Shown here piece by piece: positions 1 through 7,639 of a DNA stretch of 20,271 bases. The stretch lies in NCBI GenBank assembly GCA_900660155.1, contig CABFPE010000198.1:93201-113471 (forward strand), in the 5' to 3' direction. Within the stretch, counting starts at the first letter, position 1, and each line of letters starts with the position of its first letter. A model generated the notes under the pieces. It saw nothing but the letters and a program-made list of their open reading frames with translations, searched no databases and was not told where the DNA came from. The position numbers were made by a program, and so were the translations under genes. This DNA comes from Hofstenia miamia. Taxonomy: Eukaryota > Xenacoelomorpha > Acoela > Hofsteniidae.

Positions 1-1757
1 ACATTTAATCGCAATATAATTAAAGATAACAGAGACATTTCAATAAAAAACGAAACAAAGCATTTAACTGTCTGGTTAGTTTATAGTATTTCTGATAGAG
101 ATCTCCTTTGTTTTAATTCAATTCACATCTTTTGCTTCATTGATTGTAATGAGAAAAGAAGGCAAGGGCTATATTTTATACTATAGAATTTCGCTAAGCA
201 AACTTTTTGTTGTTTCCTGAGCAATGTCCACTTTTTTGCACAGGAATTTATAAATGGTTTAGTCGTGTATTTGATAATTTTAGAAATCTAAGTTTGAGGA
301 CCACCTTAGGTTGATAAAACAGAATGGATTACGTTGTAGTCGTTGGCCGTGATGTCCAACAGGTTTAGAATATGTTACTTAAATCCCCAATATACATGAC
401 GTGACGTAATCTAAACCATGCTTCATGCAAATGTAAATAGCTATGATTACACCCATGGCCCACTGTATAATATTATACAGTGGGTCATGTTATACCATAA
501 AACAAAATTTATTGAAATACTTACATTGAACATTTTCGAACGATCGTTAAAATTGTTTGCAGAATATTGAAATTTAAGAATACTTTTACAATGCATGTTA
601 CTCCAATATTCAATATCTGTTTTGTCGGTAGTATTTCCACGTTTAGGTATTCATTTTTATTCTTGATACAAATGATTTTATGCACAGAAAAATTAAGCAC
701 ATGTAGACGTACTGTAAAACTGTATAAATTTTTCATCGCGTGCGGTATTTATTAATCCCAGAATGCCGCTTGACTTGATTATCGTTCGTTCTTACTTGTA
801 CATCTGTACAGTGTACATATTTGTGATAAAATTAGTTAAGGTGTACTAAGGGTGAAAGCGCTTCGTTATTATTTGAAATGATCCTGTCCGCAGTCCACAT
901 ACTTTCCCAAAAATATTTCAAATACATGTATACAGTTTTGTAATATTATGTAAAAAATGTGCCTCGCATTTCACCACGCAGTTAGTTTATTTTTCGCCCA
1001 CCCAAAGCCCGGATGAATGTTTCCTTCGGCCTACGTTAGTCGAGTAAGCCTGCAGCACGCATGAACCACAACCCGCTTCCACCGTGAATTGAATACCATC
1101 CGAAGAAGCAAACCTTTCTTCATTTACTGTTTTTCCTCCGAACTCAGCCGATAGAGAATTCAATAGCAAGGCATATATAACCTGAAGAAATAATCAAATT
1201 CAAATGCCGAGCGTTCACATTGTGCATCGACATTATTCAACTGATAAACACTATCGTGGTGCACTACTTAAAAAGAGTTTTGCATCATTCTGTTTTGAAC
1301 TTTATTGGTTTGAATTTTTTGCTTATCAACTTGTTTGAATTGCAATAAAGAGGTTGTCTTTGATGTCAACATTTTTGGTGGGTAGTTCTGCATTTTTGAA
1401 ATTTATTTTGAAATAAAAATAAACACAAAATTGCAAATATATGCTGTTGATCATGATATTGTTATAATGGATGCCTGGAGGCTTAAGCATGTTAAATTCT
1501 TAATGTATTTTATTTTCAAAGAAAATGTCATGGTCATTTTATATCTGCTCTTTGAGCTGTTCGAGGTTGATGAGGCATTTATTATAAATCAAAAATGGTT
1601 ATTTTTATCCTCTTGATTCCAGTTTGGCCTTTGAATCAGGATACGATGTCTGAACATTTTCGTTTATAATTGAATTATATAGATTTTACACTTCTCTGAA
1701 CAACTTATATAGTTATTGGTGTAGGCAACGTTGTCGTACGACCCTGATATCTTTTAG
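1..1757. other. AT-rich non-coding DNA, probably the intron before the kinase hinge exon
   Basis: This stretch lies before the splice acceptor at 1751-1757 and is most simply the 3' part of an upstream intron of the kinase gene. I looked for an N-lobe exon (glycine loop, VAIK lysine, alpha-C Glu) and found none, so those exons should lie 5' of the window. It contains a strong palindrome at 454-489 and a locally GC-richer block at about 1000-1150 with a minus-strand reading frame, discussed in the findings. Nothing else is supported. Confidence 0.5.
454..489. repeat. 36-bp near-perfect palindrome
   Basis: The inner 26 bp (459-484) are a perfect palindrome: the left half is CCCACTGTATAAT and the right half ATTATACAGTGGG, with no spacer. 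One mismatch follows (G458 against T485), then CATG at 454-457 pairs with CATG at 486-489. This could form a cruciform or be two transposon ends joined head to head. No flanking duplication is evident. Confidence 0.85.
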
Positions 1758-1903
1758 TCTTGGAGAACTCCGAATGTATCATTATCGTTATGGAATACGC
1801 AAGCGGTGGAGAGCTCTTTGACTATCTTTGTTCAGTTAAACTTTTATCAGAAAACGAGTCCCGCAGAATCTTCCGTCAAGTTGTTTCTGCAGTGTACTTC
1901 TGC
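1758..1903 (+). CDS. Ser/Thr kinase exon: hinge, alpha-D and alpha-E (NUAK/AMPK-related), partial
   Basis: An internal exon of a protein kinase domain. The acceptor is tatcttttag (ending 1757); the exon begins inside a codon and the frame is fixed by TTG at 1760, which here is an internal Leu and not a start. The translation runs LENSECIIIVMEYASGGEL, then FDYL, LLSENESRRIFRQVVSAV and YFC. This matches strand beta-5, the hinge (MEYASGGEL), alpha-D and alpha-E of AMPK-related kinases; NUAK proteins have the same EN...IIMEYAS.GEL.DY order and FRQ.VSAV.YC. These kinases act downstream of LKB1 in cell polarity, adhesion and metabolic stress (family knowledge). The 3' end is unclear. The only in-phase GT after a whole codon is at 1892 (GCA|GTGTAC), a weak donor that would drop the conserved V-Y-F-C. 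After Cys at 1901-1903 the expected His is replaced by CTA, and the homology stops. Function is uncertain; the kinase identity is solid. Confidence 0.85.
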
Positions 1904-1904
1904 C

Positions 1905-2020
1905 TATATATACGGTTCATTCGTGAGAAATTAGACCTCATTCGAAATGATCAATGTAAAAATTTTTTGAATAAAATGAATTATTCTGGTTTCCCATAGT
2001 ATCTAGAGCCCGTATATATA
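1905..2020. repeat. Inverted repeat abutting the end of the kinase exon
   Basis: TATATATACGG at 1905-1915 is inverted as CCGTATATATA at 2010-2020, giving 11-bp perfect arms about 94 bp apart. The left arm begins one base after the last codon with kinase homology. The layout resembles a very small MITE-like insertion at or near the splice donor, but the arms are mostly TA repeat anchored only by CGG/CCG, so chance cannot be excluded. Confidence 0.4.
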
Positions 2021-2023
2021 TAC

Positions 2024-2940
2024 TTTTCTTTTCAATTAATTTGTTTCCAATTCTTGGTATCATAGTATTAATGTATAATAGTTCTTGAGCTTAAATACCT
2101 ATAATGACAATAAATTGTGTTAAATAAATGTCAAAAGTACACAGATTTTTTTATTTTAGTTTTTTCAGATATCTGAGACGCTGCATTTAAAATGCATGAA
2201 ATGTTGACAGATGTATTTAATTTTGACCACTGCAAAGTGCATACTATGCTTTGTTTAATAACTTTCTTTCCTCATTATATCTGAAACAGTAAACTTTCAG
2301 AAACGCCCATATTTCCCTTCACAGGAAATGAAGTCAAGCTTTGAAAGCTCTTTGAATTAAAATTCTCTTCTGTTCAACAATGACGTCTCCAACAAGCTGC
2401 CATATTGATATTGTGATAGGAAAGACCTGCCTCTGTTCAAGCCAATCACTTGGTTAATTGCCATTTAAGTTTTACAGATGAACAATGTCTCTCTAGGCTT
2501 TATTCTTTACTATTGCTAATAGTCGCCTATTAACGGGAAATGATGCATTATCAAGTCCCGCTGCTGCTCAATTGCTATTCAGGAATTTGGCCATTGAGGA
2601 AGTTGTTTGTTGGTTGAATTCTCTCTATAATTTATCAAGTATGGCTCCTCAATCGATCCCGATTTCTATTCATCACTTAATTTTAACAGATTCAATTCCA
2701 ATTTTACCTAAAACATTTAAAATAATTTTCAGACACTGTTATGATTTCTCTGCGCTATAAAGTAAAAGTTTGACATCAATTACAAAGTTTTGCCTCAATT
2801 ATTTTATATTTGATCACTTCTCTTGATTCAACTTGTCACTCAACGCCTAGAAATATGCTGTTTTGGGTAGCCTTAGCTTGATAAATTTTTGGGTTTATCA
2901 GGTCTAATGAGAGTTAATGGCTTTACTTACATGTTCAAAT
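2024..2940. other. Intronic AT-rich DNA without recognised features
   Basis: Nine hundred bases of AT-rich sequence. An open frame at 2572-2760 has no start codon context, no domain I recognise and a composition expected by chance. The final 8 bp (GTTCAAAT, 2933-2940) are the left target-site copy of the next element. Confidence 0.5.
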
Positions 2941-3237
2941 TAGAGAGTGAAATCAGATACCCGATTAAACCCGACCCGATTTCGGGTTTTGGGTCGGGTC
3001 TTATTTGGGTATCAAACTGCCAGGTGGTTCAGTTTTGCGTATGAAAGTTACATTATTGATAAAAAAGATACTGATGTTATAAACCAGTCCATTTGAAGAG
3101 TTCTAAGTGTAAAGAAATACCAATTAATCTCTATGCTTACCGTATCAGAAAATGATCCAAGACATGAGTACTGCGAATCAAAATCTACGTGTCGGGTCGG
3201 GTTTGGGTCAATCCTAAGCTCATGTAGTCACTCTCAT
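2941..3237. mobile_element. hAT-type MITE (Ac-like ends), 297 bp, with 8-bp target duplication
   Basis: A non-autonomous element. The left end is TAGAGAGTGAAATCAG and the right end read inward is ATGAGAGTGACTACATG (8 of the first 10 bases match). Both ends carry subterminal CCCGACCCG motifs: AAACCCGACCCGA near 2970 and, inverted, TCGGGTCGGGTTTGGG near 3192. The 8 bp GTTCAAAT flank it exactly on both sides (2933-2940 and 3238-3245); 8 bp is the hAT duplication length. The TAG-A-G-TGAAA terminus and GC-rich subterminal repeats recall Ac-type hAT elements. There is no transposase, so mobilisation would need one in trans. Confidence 0.8.
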
Positions 3238-3339
3238 GTTCAAATCTGTCTGTAAAGTTCATCTAGGACTGGGAAATAGAATGTAAAATTTTCATTTGTG
3301 ATTGCTTGAGCGAGCACAATGCAACATTTCCAAAACTAT

Positions 3340-3564
3340 CTAGAACACTTCATTACCTCCGCCAAGGAGGTTATGTTTTGATAGCGTTGGTTTGTTTTTT
3401 TGTCTGTTTGTCTGTTAGCAACTTTAAGGAAAAAGTAATAGATTGACCTCAAATTTTCACCAGAGGCGCGTCTCCGCCCAAGGAGGAATCCATTAAATTT
3501 TGTTGCTGATCCGAGGGACACAAGCTGCGTGGCGGAGGTCTGCGCTCTCCGAGTACTTTTCTAG
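3340..3564. mobile_element. CCTCCGCC-ended MITE-like repeat, about 225 bp
   Basis: ACCTCCGCCAAGGAGGT at 3355-3371 opposes TGGCGGAGGTCTGCG near 3530-3544, giving inverted ACCTCCGCC/GGCGGAGGT cores. Outer CTAGAA (3340-3345) and TTCTAG (3559-3564) also pair. The body has the TTTGTCTG reiteration and 'GTTAGCAA' expected of a repeat I recall as widespread in invertebrate and fish genomes, usually beginning with a CTCGGAGAGCGCAGACCTCCGCC-type end. The right side keeps that long terminus (CTCTCCGAGTAC), while the left side is shortened. The superfamily is unassigned and I see no certain target duplication. Confidence 0.7.
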
Positions 3565-4031
3565 TTTTCACTGTTATATATACACGATAATTTTTGGTTT
3601 TTGAAGCAATTTTAAGATTCTCAAATTGTCGTTGCTCAACCTAATATGTTTTTTTAAAGATGCAAACAATTTGTCTAATTTTCAAGCGATTCATAAATTT
3701 TATAATGATGGTGAGTGTACGCATATGTAATGTGAGGATGTGTGTGAAAATTTTTCTTGTGGTAGAGTTACTTGAAAGTATTTATTAACAATTTTCCAAT
3801 TAAAATTCCAATTTTTTCAAGGTTAAACAGAATAAAAGCTACTTAAGTTAGTTTTTTAAAATATTTAAATTCTCCTTGCATGACGTTCATATGAGTAACA
3901 ACTAACCCAGCTAATTTTTTGTTTGCAGACAGGCTCAAAGTCAGAGAAAGTGCTTCGTATTTTCAGATTTTGATATACCATCAGAGAATCTTAAAAATTA
4001 TTTTAAATACTTAAGGTTATTACATACTTAT
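3565..4031. other. Intronic AT-rich DNA between two transposon relics
   Basis: No open frame, RNA gene or repeat that I can support. The last 8 bp, ATACTTAT (4024-4031), are the candidate left target duplication of the next element. Confidence 0.5.
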
Positions 4032-4459
4032 TGGAGTCGGAATTGGGTGGATTCTTTAGGCCCGACCAGGCTTAGCCCAGAACAATACGGCTTAAACCCA
4101 AGACATTATTCTTTTATGTCACAAGCACTACCCTTGGAGAAAGACATCAGTTTTTACATATTCAATTCCTGAAATGTAGCAATTCGTGCAAACTGAGAGA
4201 GATTTCTCAGAAGCAGCTCTAACCTGCACTCAGAATCGCTCTTTACTTGCAGAAGACGAAATTAAGGGGGTAGAAGTTTTGCCATCACCCCAACCTTGCT
4301 GGGTTGATTAAGTTTAAAAGAATGTTTTTAATTATTTGCAAGTTTAAGTTTTCAAGTTAATTTTCGTGTTTCCTCATGTAAATATTTTTCAAACATCAAT
4401 TAAATATTAGGTCCAACCTCAGCCGGCCCAAGTTTACGCATGGCCCAATTCCACCTCTG
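4032..4459. mobile_element. Degraded hAT-like MITE, about 428 bp
   Basis: The left end TGGAGTCGGAATTGGG (4032-4047) and the inward-read right end CAGAGGTGGAATTGGG (4459 back to 4444) match at 12 of 16 positions. Further in, both sides carry GGCCC-rich motifs (TAGGCCCGACC on the left; GCCGGCCCAAG on the right). The flanks ATACTTAT (4024-4031) and ATATGTAT (4460-4467) match at 6 of 8, consistent with an old 8-bp hAT duplication. The CAGAGGTGG terminus is typical of hAT elements. No coding sequence was seen. The boundaries are less certain than for the 2941-3237 element. Confidence 0.6.
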
Positions 4460-5709
4460 ATATGTATTTTGATGTTTGTTAATGAAGCACGTGTTTTTAA
4501 ATTTAGCATTTCCAGTTCCTGTTCTCGTAAATCGTCAGGTGAAATATTTTGACCATTACAAAGGTTGTTTAAATTGTTGGATAATTTAAAGATATTTCAG
4601 AACAATATTTAGGAACAATTGCCCTTATAATTGACAGGATTGGGTGACACTTAATATGTTTTTCATTAGCTTTTCACGTCATCGTAATCTAAATAATGTG
4701 TTTAAATCCACAGCGTTTTTATATTGATTGTGCGTTCCAGTACCTTTCAATTGTTGCTTTTGATTTCTGCCATCTGAATTTTTTATTGGATTTCAGAAAA
4801 AAATTCTCTGCTTGACTACAATATTGTTACAAGTACAACTCTAGCTTTCCAATATTTATTGATAAATAAGTTACAGCAATTGTGCAAAGTATAAAGATTT
4901 GTCCTGATCTTGATTGCGAACGCCCTGACAATTTCTACTTTAATTTGAACTCAAAATTTGCTGCTGAGTTGAACCAAATTATAGTAAGAGGATCTACTAT
5001 TGACCGTTTAAACAGCCTGTTAAAGTATGTGGCATTTGCACTTAGGCTCCATAATTTACAACAGAGGCATCTGATTTGTACATTGTCGACATCATTTGAA
5101 AAAAGACGTTAACTTTGCTTTTTGTTCATACTGAGTTTTCTACTTCTAAATTAAGTCCAAGCTTAAATACTTTTATTATCTCTTCTATTCTTATATGACG
5201 TGCAGAATTGTTTGATTTACAGACATAATAAATCTATTTTTGTTAAAATTTCTTCCAATTTAATTATGGAAATTCAGCTAAATTAAACAAATTAAACAAA
5301 TTGGATTAGTGTATTTGTTCTAGCGGCTTCAATCTGTTTAAGATTTGTCTCTATTGATTGTTTGTATGTTCGAATTGTGTCTACTCTTTGAAAAAGTTTC
5401 TGTTAATATACTTATGGTAGTTTCTAAAAGATGTATTATTTTTCATTTTATTAAATGAACAAAGTTTTATAGGGCTTCTTTTTTTGTCAAATGGAAATTT
5501 CGGTGCAACTTATTTTCACAAATTGTTTGCAATATCATTATGAAATGATAGTATATCGTTTCTTTTTGGTATTCAAATATCGAGAGCTCATTGAATTAAA
5601 GTTAGCAATCAGTCACTAAATTAATCAAAAGACCAAAGTTTAGAAAAATTTCCTTCGTGTAAAATTTTAATATGAGTTCTTTTGTTATCAATTTATCATT
5701 CTATTATTA
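4460..5709. other. Intronic DNA with one unassigned open frame
   Basis: AT-rich sequence. An open frame from 4876 to 5112 follows an AG (ttacag at 4870-4875) and has a balanced amino-acid composition, but it has no ATG, no recognised domain and no donor before its stop. I treat it as unproven (see findings). The rest holds nothing I can name. Confidence 0.4.
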
Positions 5710-5711
5710 TA

Positions 5712-5942
5712 CAGGGTGTCCATAAAATCTGGACGCAATAAAATTTTATAATTTTGCCAATATCTAAATAAGTGAACTTCTTTCCGGATAAAGTACATTA
5801 AATTTTTAAATTAAGCCTCCATAGCCACTGAGAACTATAAGTTTAAATCTTTTTTGAAGCATGGATGCAAAAATATGAATAATTTTAAAGCCTACATTAA
5901 AAAATGTTAATTTTCCTGTGTCCAGAATTTACGGACACCCTG
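5712..5942. mobile_element. Tc1/mariner-type MITE, 231 bp, TA target site
   Basis: The left end CAGGGTGTCCATAAAATCTG (5712 onward) continues with GACGC. The right end read inward is CAGGGTGTCCGTAAATTCTG then GACAC, so 22 of 25 bases match. TA dinucleotides flank both sides (5710-5711 and 5943-5944), the Tc1/mariner target duplication. The interior is AT-rich without coding capacity. The high terminal identity suggests a relatively intact insertion. Confidence 0.85.
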
Positions 5943-5963
5943 TACAATGAACAGAACCAGATA

Positions 5964-6193
5964 CAGTGTGGGCCGGCCGAATATGCACGTAGCATTTTAT
6001 TTTACATTGCCCTCCTAAAAATATTTTTCTATCCAAATGCGAATAGAGCTTTTAAGATTTGGATGCTCTAAAATTAAAATTGTTTTCATTATTTCGTGGT
6101 TGTTGATTTCTTTGAGGGGCTTTATCAAATGTTTGCTTTGAATGGGGTGGGAGCTTAGTTCCCTCAAGCCCCTCATGTACTCGCCCCAGTCTG
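5964..6193. mobile_element. Second TA-flanked MITE-like element, 230 bp
   Basis: It begins CAGTGTGGGCCGGCC and, read inward from the right, CAGACTGGGGCGAGT (about 10 of 15 match). TA flanks both sides (5962-5963 and 6194-6195). Inside, TGAGGGGCTT (6113-6122) is inverted perfectly as AAGCCCCTCA (6166-6175), a 10-bp fold-back. No coding sequence was seen. The termini differ clearly from the neighbour 21 bp upstream, so this is a different family. No 8-bp duplication was found, which argues against hAT. Confidence 0.5.
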
Positions 6194-6904
6194 TATAATG
6201 GAATATGTCACACTTTCAAATTGAAGTATATAAATTTATAGGATTGCGCATTCTATCAAGCTTCCCGCAATTTTACAAATCATTAGGTGATAAAATCATA
6301 GAACTATATTCACGATACATGATATTTTGTAAAGGCATTTTTCAATTTTTTTTATTTTATAATTTTGTACATTATGTTGGTTGAGCTCATTTTCATTCTC
6401 CAAAACTCCAGTCAACTATGTTCTCCGGGAATTGTTCGCTTCGTACCTAAAATGTTGTTAATGGAATTGTTGATATTTAACTAATGTTTTACATTCTCCC
6501 GCATCAAAGAATGTTCGCTAAAATGCCTAAAGTCCTATCAGCCATTTAATCGAATTCTTTCAAATCGATTAAATGTTATTCAGATTTACGACATATAGTA
6601 CAATCAAATCCCTAGTGGCTTTACTCTTCTGAATGCATCTCATATCATCGAGATGCTGGAAAGTTTGTAACACAAACCATGTAAAGCTCTTTTTTATTCA
6701 TCATTGTGAATGGCAGGGAAGTAATGCATTCAACTTACACATACCGAATTTTATGGACACCGGTTATCAGTAATGATTTTCTTGCATGAATTGCGCTTGC
6801 GTAATTTTTGAAACAATCAATGTGCTTTCCAACATTTCTTAGGTGAAAACTAAAGCAACTTGAATATCACGATTTTTCAGTCATTGTTGAAATGGGACAC
6901 TGAG
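6194..6904. other. Intronic AT-rich DNA with a solitary MITE-end-like fragment
   Basis: ATTTTATGGACACC at 6748-6761 is the exact inverse of 14 bases of the 5712-5942 element's terminus (GGTGTCCATAAAAT). No partner end was found nearby, so it may be a solo relic or coincidence. Nothing else is supported. Confidence 0.4.
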
Positions 6905-7111
6905 GTTTACAATTTACTGGTAAATATAAAGTACTGCTACAGTTTTTTGTGGGAGTTGAAGGTAAAAGAACATTTTATATTTTGAAGCACAATGTAAATT
7001 TTTTGGCAAGAAACTACCCCTTAATTGTTTTGTACACAACTTGGGTAATGCCGTAGTCGACAAAAATGAATGAAAATTGTATCATGAAATGTCTTTAGCA
7101 TATTTACACGC
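6905..7111. repeat. Dispersed repeat, copy A (about 207 bp)
   Basis: It aligns in the same orientation with 10487-10680. Shared blocks include TTTACTGGTAAATATAAAGT, ACATTTTATATTTTGAAGCA, TTGTTTTGTACACAAC and TCTTTAG.ATATTTA. The copies differ by scattered substitutions and small indels; copy A is slightly longer in the middle and 3' half. Each begins near GGTTTACA/GGTTTACACT. No terminal inverted repeat or target duplication is evident and there is no coding frame, so the class is unknown. Confidence 0.85.
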
Positions 7112-7616
7112 AAAATCTCAAATATTACGTTTTCATTGTTTTTAGGCTCCTGGTAACTATGCCGATATAAAATTTCGATTAATGATACTACTTCTGCTAC
7201 ATGTATATTAGTTCATACCCTATGTGGATGTTAACTGATTATTAGTAGTCGTAAACTCGCAAACACTTCAATAATATCAATGTGCATCATTAAGTCAATT
7301 CTTGAGTGTCGATCAAGTGCAGATCTGAACCTATAGCCGATGCTAATTTAAAATTAATTAACTACTATAAGTGAAAATCGTAGTAGTTTTGAAAACTGTC
7401 AGTATTTGTCAAATATTTAACTTATCGACTATTTAAGGAATGCAGCGTTATGAGATTAAAGTATCCGTTTTCTATAATTAAAAAATACGCTTGTCAACAC
7501 CTTGACGTGTGTTTACTTAAGGTGATTACACATTTCTAAAGTTTATTCCTCAAGTTAGGTTTAAATATAGAGAAAGAATCTATTTCAGAACGATGTAGTT
7601 CAAATCTGTTAATTAG

Positions 7617-7639
7617 TATATATATATATATATATATAT
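7617..7639. repeat. (TA)n microsatellite
   Basis: Uninterrupted TA dinucleotides for 23 bases. Confidence 0.95.

Noticed and set aside
1711..1745. GxGxxG-like peptide (VIGVGNVVVRP) as a kinase glycine loop
   Set aside because: It is followed at once by a stop, sits directly before the acceptor of the hinge exon, and lacks the rest of the N-lobe.
1904..1999. Continuation of the kinase exon past the Cys codon
   Set aside because: Homology stops at 1903; the following residues (LYIRFIREKLDL...) do not fit the catalytic-loop region, and the true loop is at 18197.
3336..3521. Minus-strand open frame
   Set aside because: It lies within the CCTCCGCC MITE-like repeat and reads its low-complexity interior.
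5956..6201. hAT assignment for the 5964-6193 element
   Set aside because: The 8-bp flanks (ACCAGATA and TATAATGG) do not match, while TA does on both sides.
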